This document shows positions 17,905-31,925 of a stretch of 64,000 bases of DNA, piece by piece. A program made the translations under genes and the position numbers. Below the pieces are notes generated by a model. It was not told the DNA's origin and did not search any database. It worked only from the letters and a program-made list of their open reading frames with translations. Location of the stretch: assembly GCF_012844235.1 (NCBI RefSeq), contig NZ_JABAGR010000005.1, positions 1 through 64,000 on the forward strand, read 5' to 3'. The stretch is from Parafannyhessea umbonata. GTDB taxonomy: Bacteria > Actinomycetota > Coriobacteriia > Coriobacteriales > Atopobiaceae. The first letter of the stretch is position 1, and every line of letters begins with the position of its first letter.

Positions 17905-19172
17905 ATGAACCCACTTGTGAGCAGGGAACGGCAGACACAGGCGCTTCTGGCGCTCGAGGACGGCACGGTGTACAGGGGTCGAAGCGCCGGTGCCGGCGGC
18001 GAGGCCTTTGGCGAGATCGTGTTCAACACCTCGATGGCGGGATACCAGGAGATCGTGAGCGACCCCAGCTACGCGGGACAGATCGTGACGCTCACGTATC
18101 CGCAGGTTGGCAACTACGGCGTGAGCGCCGCCGCCATGCAGTCCGGCGGGCTTGCGCTTTCCGGCCTGGTGGTGCGCGACATGTGCCGCGAGCCCAGCAA
18201 CTGGCAGAGCGAGGGCAGCCTTCCGGACCTGCTGCGCAAGAGCGGCGTCGTCGCGATCGAGGGCGTGGACACGCGCGCGCTCACGCTGCGCATTCGCTCG
18301 GCGGGCGCCATGCGAGCCGCGATATCGACGGAGGACCTGGACCCCAAGAGCCTTGTGGCGCGCGTGTGCCAGGCACCCGGGATATCGAGCCACAACTATG
18401 TGCCGGACGTTTCGACCAAGCAGGAGTACGTGGTGCCCGCGGCGGGGGAGCGGCGCTTCCGCGTGGTGGCGTACGACTGCGGAGAAAAGCGCGGCATCGC
18501 GGACGGGCTCGCGGCCGTGGGGTGCGAGACGGTCGTGGTGCCGTGGGACACTCCGGCCAGGCGCGTGCTTGCGCTTGGGCCGGACGGCGCGGCGCCGGAC
18601 GGCGTGTTCTTCTCGAACGGGCCGGGCGATCCCACCCAGGTTGGGGCGACCGCGCAGGCGGCGCGCGAGCTGATGGGCAAGGTGCCGGTGTTTGGCATCT
18701 GCCTGGGCAACCAGCTGATGGCCCTTGCGGCGGGCGCAACGATCGAGAAGCTGCCGTTTGGGCACCACGGCGGCAACGAGCCCGTGATGAACCTGCTGAC
18801 CGGCAGGGTGGAGATAACGGCCCAGAACCACAACTACGGGCTGGTGTTCGAGTCGCTGGGCAAGATCGTGCCGGAGGAGTCCGGCGGCTTTGCGGAGCAT
18901 GAGCGCGACCTGCGCGCATGGAGCGAGCGCCACGTGGCGCCCGTGGTCATGAACGAGCGCTTTGGCCGCGTGAGGCTGACGCACGTGAACCTGAACGACG
19001 GCACGCCGGAGGGCGTGCAGTTCCTGGACGTGCCCGCGTTCTCGGTGCAGTACCACCCGGAGGCGTGCCCGGGGCCGCACGACTCCGCGTACCTGTTCAC
19101 GTCGTTCGCACGGCTCATGGCAGGCGACGCAGACTGCCTTGACATCGACGTGCGCGAGGGGAGGCGCTTCTG

Positions 19173-19173
<1 letters not shown>
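17905..19173 (+). CDS. carA: Carbamoyl-phosphate synthase small (glutaminase) subunit
   Basis: Hydrolyses glutamine and channels ammonia to CarB for carbamoyl phosphate (pyrimidines and arginine). 422 residues with an about 40-residue longer architecture than E. coli. The class I amidotransferase site is clear: nucleophile Cys near 266 in [12 protein letters not shown] and the dyad in [14 protein letters not shown]. The usual GICLGHQ is GICLGNQ here, and GGNHPV is GGNEPV; neither change touches the triad. ATG 17905 follows gagaggatggttgc. It overlaps carB by one base. Confidence 0.96.
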
Positions 19174-22412
<3,239 letters not shown>

Positions 22413-22414
22413 GC

Positions 22415-22441
22415 AAGGGCCCCCGCTCGAGGGGCCCTTTT
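22415..22441 (+). terminator. Terminator of carAB
   Basis: Stem AAGGGCCCC / GGGGCCCTT with loop CGCTCGA and a short T-run. Confidence 0.9.
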
Positions 22442-22524
22442 GCGCAGCTCGCATGGAAAGATTTGCGGACAGCGGGGTAAAATGCGAAACGTTTGCTATC
22501 ATGCATAGGCTGTGCATGAATCAT

Positions 22525-22611
22525 GCGGGCGTGGCGGAACTGGTAGACGCGCTGGATTTAGGTTCCAGTGGGAGAAATCTCGTGAAGGTTCAAATCCTTT
22601 CGCCCGCACCA
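22525..22611 (+). tRNA. tRNA-Leu (TAG)
   Basis: 87-nt class II tRNA with acceptor GCGGGCG / CGCCCGC, anticodon loop ATTTAGG (anticodon TAG), a long variable arm and encoded CCA. A short hairpin TCATGCA / TGCATGA (22498-22518) precedes it. The trigger-factor gene begins 74 bases downstream with no terminator between. Confidence 0.93.
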
Positions 22612-22685
22612 ATGCAAAGCAGAGTAACTGCGCAAGGGGGCAAGACGTGGGCCCTGCTCCCTGGCACGAGAACACTGGAGGAACG

Positions 22686-24026
22686 TTGAACATCACCGTC
22701 ACCGCTGAGAAGCCCGAGAATGGCAAGGTAGTCGCCACCATTACCGTCCCTGCCGCCGAGGTCGACAAGTACGTCGCCCGCACGTACAAGGACATCTCTC
22801 ACAGGTACCAGTTCCAGGGCTTCCGCAAGGGCCACACCCCGCGCCCCGTCATCGACGGCATCGTCGGCCGCGAGGCGGTTCTTGGCCAGGCGACCGAGGA
22901 CCTCATGAACGACGCACAGCCCGCGATGCTCGAGGAGCTTGACATCGTCCCCGTCGAGAGCCCCGACTACGGCGAGGATCCCCTGGCCGTCGTGGAGCAC
23001 GAGGACTTCACCGCTACCGTGACCGTGAGCGTGCCGCCCACCTGCGAGCTGGACAGCTATGACGCGCCGGCCATCAACATGCCTCCCGAGGAGGCCACCG
23101 AGGCCGAGATCGACCAGCAGCTCGAGCAGCTCATGAGCTACCACAACACCTACGAGGACGTCGAGGAGGACCGCGAGGCCACCAAGGACGACGTCGTCTC
23201 CCTGGACGTCGAGGACAAGGCCGAGCAGAAGTCCGGCCTCGCCGGCACCGACCGCCAGCTGAACCTCGCGAGCACCTACCTGCCGGAGGAGTTCGTGGCG
23301 GGCGTCGTCGGCATGAAGAAGGGCGACCAGAAGGACATCGCCTGGACCGAGAAGCAGGGCGATAACGAGCGCAACTACGAGGTCTCCGTCACCCTGAAGG
23401 CCATCAAGAAGTCCGTCACCCCCGAGCTCGACGACGAGTTCGCGAAGAAGAACTTCGGCTTCGACACCGTCGCGGAGCTTCGCGACGCCCTGAAGGAGGA
23501 CATCGAGAACGACAAGAAGTCCAGCCTTCCCTCCCTCAAGGAAGACCGCGTCGTCGAGGAGATCGGCAAGCACCTCACCCTTGAGGAGGTCCCCGAGGCC
23601 TATCTCAACCAGGTGTTCAACGAGCTCGGCCAGGAGGTCCTCGGCCAGCTCCAGCGCCAGGGCATCAGCCTCGACATGTACCTCGCGGCTCGCAACATCA
23701 AGAGCCAGGACTTCGTGAACGACCTCCACGAGCAGGCCGAGGAGCGCGCCCGCCAGTCCCTGGCGCTCGACGCCCTGGCCGACAAGCTCGGCCTCGAGGC
23801 CACCGACGAGGACGTGCGCGCCGAGTTCGAGAAGGCCAACGTCGACGACGTCGACGCCCGCATCGAGGAGTTCAAGAAGGGCGGCCAGCTGCCCGCCATC
23901 CGCGAGTCCATCCGCCGCTCCAAGGCCGTGGACTGGATGGTCGAGAACGCTCCCGTGACCGTCGTGGACGAGGTCGCCGAGGCCCGCGCGAAGGCCGAGG
24001 GTGCGGATTCCGAGGACGCCGAGTAA
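22686..24026 (+). CDS. tig: Trigger factor
   Basis: Ribosome-associated chaperone and prolyl isomerase. 446 residues. The N-terminal ribosome-binding signature is recognisable in FQGFRKGHTPRPVI (usual GFRKGKxP). The central FKBP-like domain (about 150-240) includes TKDDVVSLDVEDKA, and the long helical C-terminal arms end in an acidic tail. I chose TTG 22686, with GGAGG five bases upstream. The frame is open further up only because it runs through the tRNA-Leu gene. It heads the conserved tig-clpP-clpX group. Confidence 0.95.
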   Translation: MNITVTAEKPENGKVVATITVPAAEVDKYVARTYKDISHRYQFQGFRKGHTPRPVIDGIVGREAVLGQATEDLMNDAQPAMLEELDIVPVESPDYGEDPLAVVEHEDFTATVTVSVPPTCELDSYDAPAINMPPEEATEAEIDQQLEQLMSYHNTYEDVEEDREATKDDVVSLDVEDKAEQKSGLAGTDRQLNLASTYLPEEFVAGVVGMKKGDQKDIAWTEKQGDNERNYEVSVTLKAIKKSVTPELDDEFAKKNFGFDTVAELRDALKEDIENDKKSSLPSLKEDRVVEEIGKHLTLEEVPEAYLNQVFNELGQEVLGQLQRQGISLDMYLAARNIKSQDFVNDLHEQAEERARQSLALDALADKLGLEATDEDVRAEFEKANVDDVDARIEEFKKGGQLPAIRESIRRSKAVDWMVENAPVTVVDEVAEARAKAEGADSEDAE

Positions 24027-24050
24027 CTCTCGATAACTTAGACTACGGGA

Positions 24051-24088
24051 AGCGCTCCGAGGGTAACAGGTACCTCGGAGCGCTTTTT
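24051..24088 (+). terminator. Terminator after tig
   Basis: Perfect twelve-base-pair stem AGCGCTCCGAGG / CCTCGGAGCGCT, ten-base loop, then TTTT. clpP therefore probably has its own promoter in 24089-24168. Confidence 0.92.
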
Positions 24089-24168
24089 GCAACCATCGTA
24101 GTGGCATTGCATGGGACAGGTCCCATGTTCTGACGGCCGGCCCAACGTTCCGGCAAGAAGGAGAACGC

Positions 24169-24780
24169 ATGCACAACCCCATGAACACACCCCTCATCCC
24201 GTACGTGGTGGAGCAGACGCCGCGTGGCGAGCGCAGCTACGACATCTACTCGCGCCTGCTGAACGACCGCATTGTCTTCCTGGGCGAGGAGATCACCCGC
24301 GACTCCGCGAACCTCGTGATCGCGCAGCTGCTGCATCTCGAGAGCCAGGATCCCGACAAGGACATCTCGCTCTACATCGACTCTCCCGGCGGCGAGGTGT
24401 ACGCGGGCCTCGGCATCCTCGACACCATGAACTTCATCAAGCCGGACGTCTCGACCATCTGCGTGGGAATGGCCGCCTCCATGGCGTCCGTCCTTCTCGC
24501 CGCGGGAACCCCGGGCAAGCGCCTCGCGCTTCCCAACTCGATGATCATGATTCACCAGCCGAGCTCCGGCGCCCAGGGACAGCAGACCGACATCCAGATC
24601 GTCGCCGACGAGACCAAATACATCCGCGAGCACATGAACGAGCTCCTCGCGCAGTATACTGGTCAGTCCGTGGAGAAGATCAACGCGGACACCGAGCGCG
24701 ACAACTACATGCGCGCCCAGGAGGCAAAGGAGTACGGTCTCGTCGACAAGGTCATCGCCTCGCGCAACGAGCAGGCGTAG
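24169..24780 (+). CDS. clpP: ATP-dependent Clp protease proteolytic subunit
   Basis: Serine protease chamber working with ClpX. 203 residues. The catalytic serine lies in [16 protein letters not shown], the histidine in MIHQPSSG and the aspartate in [22 protein letters not shown] is the oxyanion strand. ATG 24169 has AAGAAGGAG upstream. clpX follows after 32 bases, giving a clpP-clpX operon. Confidence 0.97.
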   Translation: MHNPMNTPLIPYVVEQTPRGERSYDIYSRLLNDRIVFLGEEITRDSANLVIAQLLHLESQDPDKDISLYIDSPGGEVYAGLGILDTMNFIKPDVSTICVGMAASMASVLLAAGTPGKRLALPNSMIMIHQPSSGAQGQQTDIQIVADETKYIREHMNELLAQYTGQSVEKINADTERDNYMRAQEAKEYGLVDKVIASRNEQA

Positions 24781-24812
24781 CCTCAAGGCGAGCAGCTTAG
24801 GAAGAGAACCAG

Positions 24813-26108
<1,296 letters not shown>

Positions 26109-26179
26109 CCCGCAGGGCGCGCCTGGGCGAGAAGGACGAGGCGCCTGGCACGAGGCGTCCGCCAGAGGCTCAAGACACG

Positions 26180-26216
26180 ATGCCCGCCGTACGGTATCAC
26201 TCCGTACGGCGGGCAT
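26180..26216. terminator. Bidirectional terminator-like hairpin between clpX and the kinase gene
   Basis: Perfect fifteen-base-pair stem ATGCCCGCCGTACGG / CCGTACGGCGGGCAT with loop TATCACT, in a convergent gap. The T-run is weak on both sides. Confidence 0.75.
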
Positions 26217-26300
26217 TCTGCTGCTCTTGCGCCTCGTGGGCGCGCGTGACGTGTGGGGCGACTCTCCGGGCGTACGCTGGGGACGTCCCCTGCCGCCGCC

Positions 26301-28403
26301 CTAGATGGCGAATCCCGGCAGCACGGTCGAGTCGTTGTCGTCTCCCGTCGCCGCCACGGCGAAGCGGAAGACGTCCCCACTCGGCCCCACGCGGTTGAAC
26401 CAGGTCTGTCCATCGTCCTCGGAGCAGTCGGGGCTGGGGGAGCGCGTCCACCAGTAGCACTTCGAGCCCTTCCAGCGCTCTGCCGTCGCGTCGTTCGCCC
26501 TTGCGTTCGTGGAGACCTTGCGATCCTTCCAGTAGCGGTACTGGGTGCCCTCGGCGTTTATGATTCCGGCCAGGTACCCATAGCCCTTCGAGAAGGAGGC
26601 GGTCGTGCGCTTGCCGCCGAGCTCTGCCATCGAGAAGAGCCACACGGAGTCCTTGGTGGCGGTGACGGAGTCTGCGCTTCTCGTTGCGCCCGCGTTGTTC
26701 GTTAGCTTCGAGACGGGGACGATGACGGAGGACAGCTCCTCTGGCAGCATCGCGAGGAAGTCGTCGTTCAGCCACGCGCGCATGTCGCAGTCCTTCCAGC
26801 CGCCCTGGGCCATCTTGGCGTCGCTCATGTTCCTTGCCGCGACCGGCGCCCTGAAGGCGAAGGTGAGCCCCGCCTTGCCCTTGCCGTCCGAACGGTCGTC
26901 GTGGTGGTAGCCGACTATCCGCACGGTCGCCTTCGTGCCGTCTTGAAGCTCGATGTCCTTCGTGAGGTTGCCGGCGATGGACCCGTCCTTCCTGGCGATG
27001 CCGTACTTGACGGCAAGTGACAGGGCCTCCTTGGAATCCCCCGCGTTTGCGATCTTGCGCGCGACCTTGGAAAGCTCGTCCCAGCTGCTGTCATTCAGGC
27101 CGTGGTCGGCAAGGGCGCCGAAGAGCTGCGTGCGGTACGCGGCGATGCCGAGCGCCGCGGCACCTACGGCGCATCCGGCTCCGATCAGGAGCGAGCGCCT
27201 GGAAATCACTATCTTGCCCTCGGACGCCTGGGGCGCGGCGGTGCCCTTCTCGCCCGCGGGCGTTGTGGGACCTGCGATCGGGACAGAGGGTGCGTAGGCG
27301 GAGACATATCCGCTCTCGAGGTGGGCTTTGCCGTCAACCTTCGGCGCCTGCTCGCGTACGAGCTCGATGGCGTGCCCCGTCGTCTTCTCCTGCCACGCGG
27401 CGATGCCCCGGAAGAGCTCGCTAGCGGAAGGGCGGTCATGGGGGCTTGCCGAGAGGCAGGGCATGAGGGCGTCTATCAGGGGTTGGTCTGCGTCGATGTG
27501 CGCCACGAGCGGCTCCGGCGCGTGGCTCGTCTTGATTTTGAACGCGCTTTCGCCCGGATGCTCGGAGAGCCTGAACGGCGTCCTTCCCCCGTACATCTCG
27601 TAGAGCACGCTGGCCAGCGCATAGACGTCGATGGAGGGGGAGCGTCGCGCCTCGATGTAGCTCCTGTCGTCGAGCGCGAGCATCTCGGGTGGGGCGTACT
27701 CCGGCGTCGCGGCGCGCCATACGTCCATGGTGCGGGTGAAGGTCGCCTCGGTCCTGCTCATGAAGATGGAGCTTCCCAGGTCGATGAGACGGAGGTCCAG
27801 GACGTCGCCCGAATCGCCGTTTGCGGGGAGGACCATGATGTTGCGCGGGGATATGTCGCGATGGATGAAGGTGCCGTCGAGGCAGCTGGTGGAGACGAGC
27901 GTCTGCAGCGCGCCGAGGGCGAGCGCCGCGACGGCATGCCCCGTGCAGCCGCTGCCGTCCTCGCAGAGTGGGAGGTCCTGCGCGCGCTCCGCGGCGAGCA
28001 GGGTCTTTCCGGGTATCCACTCCATCAGGATAGCGGGGTCTCCCGCCCGCGTCACGCCGTAGCCGTAGACCCTCGGGAAGCCCCTGAGAGAGGAGACCGC
28101 AAGCATGGTGCGGTACTCCTCGAAGAGTGCTGCCTCGCGCCCGCGGCGAGAGAGCGGGTCCGTGTCGGTGGGGAGGGGGCGGAGGCGCTTCAGGGCGAAC
28201 AGGTCGCCCTCGGTGTTGTGTGCCGCCAGCACCTCGCAGTCCGAGAGGTGGTCGGTTGCTGGCCGCCTCTGTGCAAGCACCGTCATGTACTTGCGGCGCA
28301 CGGTTCCCTCATCCTTGGGGTTCACGGCAAAGGAGGTGTCGAGCTGGGCGAACTCCACGACCTCGAGAGCGCTATTACCCTCCTCGTTGGCTTCGTGCTT
28401 CAA
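26301..28403 (-). CDS. Membrane-anchored Ser/Thr protein kinase with extracytoplasmic DUF6273-like domain
   Basis: 700 residues. The kinase domain (about 50-345) has the ATP lysine in FALKRL (Lys72), [10 protein letters not shown] (catalytic Asp183, Asn188), DLGSS at 208-212 in place of DFG, and the APE-like APPEM. A Pro-rich linker leads to a transmembrane helix (about 403-423) that begins [10 protein letters not shown], resembling a twin-arginine motif. Residues about 480-700 match my memory of DUF6273, with [25 protein letters not shown]-like and [11 protein letters not shown] segments. Start is TTG 28403 with AGGAGG upstream, nine bases after the FHA gene. Predicted one-component signalling receptor; ligand and substrates unknown. 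Confidence 0.8.
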   Translation of the reverse strand: MKHEANEEGNSALEVVEFAQLDTSFAVNPKDEGTVRRKYMTVLAQRRPATDHLSDCEVLAAHNTEGDLFALKRLRPLPTDTDPLSRRGREAALFEEYRTMLAVSSLRGFPRVYGYGVTRAGDPAILMEWIPGKTLLAAERAQDLPLCEDGSGCTGHAVAALALGALQTLVSTSCLDGTFIHRDISPRNIMVLPANGDSGDVLDLRLIDLGSSIFMSRTEATFTRTMDVWRAATPEYAPPEMLALDDRSYIEARRSPSIDVYALASVLYEMYGGRTPFRLSEHPGESAFKIKTSHAPEPLVAHIDADQPLIDALMPCLSASPHDRPSASELFRGIAAWQEKTTGHAIELVREQAPKVDGKAHLESGYVSAYAPSVPIAGPTTPAGEKGTAAPQASEGKIVISRRSLLIGAGCAVGAAALGIAAYRTQLFGALADHGLNDSSWDELSKVARKIANAGDSKEALSLAVKYGIARKDGSIAGNLTKDIELQDGTKATVRIVGYHHDDRSDGKGKAGLTFAFRAPVAARNMSDAKMAQGGWKDCDMRAWLNDDFLAMLPEELSSVIVPVSKLTNNAGATRSADSVTATKDSVWLFSMAELGGKRTTASFSKGYGYLAGIINAEGTQYRYWKDRKVSTNARANDATAERWKGSKCYWWTRSPSPDCSEDDGQTWFNRVGPSGDVFRFAVAATGDDNDSTVLPGFAI

Positions 28404-28412
28404 CCTGTCCTC

Positions 28413-29378
28413 CTAGCTCTTCTCGCCCGCTATGCGCATGACGAGGAACTCCGTCGACGCCCCGAGGCGCAGGACGTCGCTGTTTGATATCCTGACCGGC
28501 CCGTACTCCCGGCCGGGCTCCCGTTGGGACTGGGGCGGCTCGACGACGGTGACCTCGCGCGTGTCGCCCGAGACGAGCGTCGTGCCGTTTGTCGAGTGCA
28601 GGCCCTGGAGCCACCAGGTGCCATGCGACCGCCAGATCCTGGCGTGCCGGGCGGAGACGTCGCTTCCGACGGCGGTCACGTCCTGCGCACCCGGTGCGAG
28701 CGCGCCGATGATGGTCCCCTCCGGCTCGAGCGAGAGCGGGTATACGGGAAGTCTTGCCTCGCCGTTGTCGATGCGAAGTATTCCCAGGCAGACATCGTCT
28801 TCCGCCGCTGCGCTAGACGGACGCTCACTGCCGATGCGCGTCTCCATGGTGTGGAGGCCGTCCGCGTAGCATGCCCGCGAGTAGGCATCCACGATGCCGA
28901 TGGAGACCCGAGGGTCGCCGAGGCACCCGGTCGCCACGAAGAGCATGAAGCCGAGGTGGCTCTTCTCGCCGTCGCCTAGCTGCTTAGCGGCCCAGATCCT
29001 GTCGAGCGCGTTCTGGTAGAGGTTCCCGTCCTGCCCGAACCTCGCGATTGCGTTGCGCATGGAGTCGGCGGCCTGCCCGCGGTAGTGCCTGTCGAACTGC
29101 GCGGGACCCGAGCCTGCCTCCCTGAGGTGGGAGAGGATCAGGTTCTCGAGCTGCTGGGCGGACCTTGGGAAGCTGTTGAACGCCTCCGTTCCGTAGCGGC
29201 CGGGCCTTGCGTGGACGATGTCGCGCGAGAGGAACGTGCGGTCGGTGCCCGCGCGCCCGCGGATCGGCATGCCGTTGGCGCTTGCCGTCGGGCTCAGGAG
29301 GATCATGGCGGCGTCGCGGTTGGATATGTGGCCGAAGGCCTTGAGGTCAGCATAGAGAATGTGACTTGGAGTCTCCAT
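28413..29378 (-). CDS. FHA-domain protein paired with the Ser/Thr kinase
   Basis: 321 residues. The C-terminal FHA domain (about 205-310) shows the phosphothreonine-binding pattern: GALAPGAQDVTAVGSDVSARH followed by STNGT at 262-266. The N-terminal 200 residues are mostly helical, contain FGQDGNLYQNALDRIW, and I recognise no family. ATG 29378 was chosen; an open frame upstream lacks a ribosome site. It ends nine bases before the kinase start, so the two form an operon. It most likely binds the phosphorylated kinase or its substrate. Confidence 0.75.
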   Translation of the reverse strand: METPSHILYADLKAFGHISNRDAAMILLSPTASANGMPIRGRAGTDRTFLSRDIVHARPGRYGTEAFNSFPRSAQQLENLILSHLREAGSGPAQFDRHYRGQAADSMRNAIARFGQDGNLYQNALDRIWAAKQLGDGEKSHLGFMLFVATGCLGDPRVSIGIVDAYSRACYADGLHTMETRIGSERPSSAAAEDDVCLGILRIDNGEARLPVYPLSLEPEGTIIGALAPGAQDVTAVGSDVSARHARIWRSHGTWWLQGLHSTNGTTLVSGDTREVTVVEPPQSQREPGREYGPVRISNSDVLRLGASTEFLVMRIAGEKS

Positions 29379-29520
29379 GTATGCTTGCGGCCTTTCCTGC
29401 GATGTGGTGACGATGTGGGACAAGAGAGATTCGCCACACCCAGGCGACCAAGCCCCCACGTTCCGGGCTTGCGGACTTCGTTTCCGTTCCTAGGATGGTA
29501 CGGCAGCGCACGGTGACGCA

Positions 29521-29550
29521 TCCGCAAAATGTTGCGCAACATTTTGCGGA
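29521..29550. repeat. 30-bp perfect loopless palindrome
   Basis: The half-site TCCGCAAAATGTTGC is followed at once by its exact complement, with no spacer. It lies two bases beyond the stop codon of the DUF2252 gene and about 140 bases upstream of the FHA gene start. No T-run follows, so a protein-binding site or DNA cruciform is as likely as an RNA terminator. Confidence 0.85.
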
Positions 29551-29552
29551 CC

Positions 29553-31094
29553 TCAGCAGAGGCGCCCCGCCCTGCGCGCGGCGAGAAGTGCCTCGTAGTC
29601 CCTCTCGGTCTGGTCCGCATACCTCGTGGCGAACGTGCGGAGCGCCTCGTCCGCCTTGTCGTCCTGTCCGAGGTATGCCGCGATGGCGAAGCGGTTTCCC
29701 GTGCGGGCGTGGGCCCGCGCGAGGGTCCATCCGCACAGGGCGGAGAGGTGCGCAAGGCGATGCGCGTCAATCTTCGTGAGGTCGGGAGCGCCCTTTCCGT
29801 CCCATAGCTGCCTCACGTAGTAGTCGTGGAGCCTGCCGTCATCCGCGGGCAGGCGCGTCCATCCCAGGAAGGCGTCGGACGCGACCTGGATGGCGCGCTG
29901 TCCCTCCACCACGCGCTGGCCGTGCTCCGCGTAGCCGCTCCTTCCCACGTAGCGCTCGAGCACGGACTCCTCCGCCTCCTTGATTTGCAGCACGAGCGCG
30001 TCGGCGGGACCTGCGCCCTCGAACACGCAGATCCACGTCCGCAGGCCGACGGACCCCACGCCCACGACCTTGCGCGCGATGTCGACGCCGTGGTAGGAGT
30101 CGAGGAGCGCGCGCCTGCTCTCTGGCAGCGACTTTCGGTAGCCCCTGAGGATGAGACGTATGAGCTTTGCGGAGGCGTCCTCGCGGGTGAGGCTCGCGTC
30201 GTGGGCGAGCCTGTCCGCAAGCGCGGCCGCGGCATCGCCCTGCGGGCTCTGGGCCTCGATGTCACGAAGGGGGACGATCAGGGGAGGGTCGCTCACGAAG
30301 CGGAGCCCATTGTCCGAGACCTCGGTGAACTTGGCGACGGCGCGGGCGTTGTTTCTCTTCTCGGCCTTGTCGAAGTCCTTCGCGAACGCCTTGCGGGTCG
30401 ACTTGTCGCCATGCTCCTCGACGAGCTCCTCGACGTGCTCCTCGTCCGCCTCGGCGTACCACACCTCGAGGTTGCCCATCTCGGCGAACTGCCGCATGGC
30501 CTGGTGGTAGCCTCCGACGCAGGCGAGAACGGCCTTCTCGGCCTTGCCGCCGGAAAGCCCGAGCATGCGGGCGCACACCTCCACCGAAGCGGCGAGCCGC
30601 TTGAGGTCCCACTCCCAGGGGCCGCGTGCGGTCTCGTCGAAGTCGTTGAGGTCGAATGCCAGGTGGCGCTCCGGGGTGGCGAATATGCCGAAGTTCGCGA
30701 GGTGGGCGTCGCCGGAAGCCTGCACGCGGAGGGAAGTCGTGGGGAGGCACGCGAGGTCGCCGGCCATGGGGAGTGCGCAGCCGCGGTAGTACGCGAAGGG
30801 GTCGGCGGCCATGCGCTCGTAGCGGATGGGGACGAGCTCGCTCACGCGGCTGGCGTCCTGGTCCCTGAGCAGATCGAGCGGGTCGGGACGGGTGGTGCCG
30901 GCCGGCGGCCATTGCGCAAGCGCCGCAGGCGGGAGCTTGTCTCTAAGCCTCGTCCCGAGGGCGCGTGACTCCTCGGGGCTTAACTGCGTCGGCTGCTCGA
31001 ACGCCGCCCGCAGCAGGTGCGTGACCCTTTGGGCGATCGCCCCCGCGGCCGCGCTGCCCAAGACGCCCTTACGTTGTGTCGAACCGTCGGCCAT
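29553..31094 (-). CDS. DUF2252 family protein
   Basis: 513 residues. Sequence pattern of the DUF2252 family: RYERMAADPFAYYRGCALPMAGDL, SGDAHLANFGIF and FDLNDFDETARGPWEWDLKRLAAS. These recall the nucleotide and metal sites of kinase-like phosphotransferase folds (GDAHxxNFG, DFDE). Activity is not established for the family. ATG 31094 has AGGGGCGAGAAGGGCGAGG before it; the open frame further upstream is non-coding in character. Same strand as FHA-kinase downstream and tatD upstream, but separated from FHA by the palindrome. Confidence 0.85.
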   Translation of the reverse strand: MADGSTQRKGVLGSAAAGAIAQRVTHLLRAAFEQPTQLSPEESRALGTRLRDKLPPAALAQWPPAGTTRPDPLDLLRDQDASRVSELVPIRYERMAADPFAYYRGCALPMAGDLACLPTTSLRVQASGDAHLANFGIFATPERHLAFDLNDFDETARGPWEWDLKRLAASVEVCARMLGLSGGKAEKAVLACVGGYHQAMRQFAEMGNLEVWYAEADEEHVEELVEEHGDKSTRKAFAKDFDKAEKRNNARAVAKFTEVSDNGLRFVSDPPLIVPLRDIEAQSPQGDAAAALADRLAHDASLTREDASAKLIRLILRGYRKSLPESRRALLDSYHGVDIARKVVGVGSVGLRTWICVFEGAGPADALVLQIKEAEESVLERYVGRSGYAEHGQRVVEGQRAIQVASDAFLGWTRLPADDGRLHDYYVRQLWDGKGAPDLTKIDAHRLAHLSALCGWTLARAHARTGNRFAIAAYLGQDDKADEALRTFATRYADQTERDYEALLAARRAGRLC

Positions 31095-31152
31095 GGAACC
31101 TCGCCCTTCTCGCCCCTCTTGTCCTGCGCTCCCTCGCCATCGCCGCCAACCG

Positions 31153-31923
31153 CTATGCGAGGAGCCGCTCCGCGTTGTCGCACACGGTGCGCGCCAGCAC
31201 ATCCGCGTCGCACGAGCGCGCCTCTGCGATGCCCGCGAGGCACTCCCTGAGAGCGCCCTCGATCTGGGCGGCGGAAAACGGCACGCCCTCGCCGGGCGGA
31301 AGGTCCGTCTCGGTCAGGAGGTGGCCGAGCGGTACCTGCCGCGCGTACTCGCGACCGCGGCGCGTGCGCAGCATCATGGGGTTGACGGAGAACCAGCAGC
31401 CCGCGACCACGGAGGCGTGGAGCTCGTCCGAGCTGCCCGAGAACCAGTGGAACACGCAGCGGCAGCGCTCGAGGCAGCCCGTTTGGCTCAGGATGCCAAG
31501 CACTTCTCCCGCGGACCTGACGGAGTGGATGGACATGACCGTGGGATGCGCGGGGTCGCTCCCGGCGGCCGCGGCCTCGCAGACGAGCCGAAACGCTGCC
31601 CGCTGGGCGTCCCGCGAGCCCTCCGGCACGTGCCTGGGCGAGAAGTCCATGCCGACCTCGCCCACGTAGCGTGCCGTACCGGCGAGGTCGGCCGCCGCCC
31701 TGACGTCCGCAGGCGAGAGCCGTCCGTCCGCCACCCACCACGGGTGCGCGCCCACGGCGACGCTCACGTTGGGAAGCCCCGCAAGGGCGTCCCGCGCGCG
31801 CAGGTAGCCCCGGGGCGTCACCGTGGTCGCGAGCACGTGCAGGCCGTCTGCCTCGGCGTCGCGCGCGACGTCGCCCATGTTCGACATGAAGTCCAGGTGG
31901 CAGTGCGCGTCGAACAGCCGCAT
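31153..31923 (-). CDS. tatD: TatD family deoxyribonuclease / metal-dependent hydrolase
   Basis: 256-residue TIM-barrel hydrolase. Metal ligands are recognisable in FDAHCHLD (residues 4-11), GEVGMDF, MSIHSVRS and TETDLPPGEG. ATG 31923 is three bases after the tcdA stop. Many bacteria carry two or three TatD paralogues, acting on 3' DNA ends or other substrates, so the specific role is open. Confidence 0.88.
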   Translation of the reverse strand: MRLFDAHCHLDFMSNMGDVARDAEADGLHVLATTVTPRGYLRARDALAGLPNVSVAVGAHPWWVADGRLSPADVRAAADLAGTARYVGEVGMDFSPRHVPEGSRDAQRAAFRLVCEAAAAGSDPAHPTVMSIHSVRSAGEVLGILSQTGCLERCRCVFHWFSGSSDELHASVVAGCWFSVNPMMLRTRRGREYARQVPLGHLLTETDLPPGEGVPFSAAQIEGALRECLAGIAEARSCDADVLARTVCDNAERLLA

Positions 31924-31925
31924 GG

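Noticed and set aside
26180-26216. Mobile-element terminal repeat
   Set aside because: A 15-bp stem with a seven-base loop in a convergent gap is best explained as a shared terminator; no transposase is nearby.
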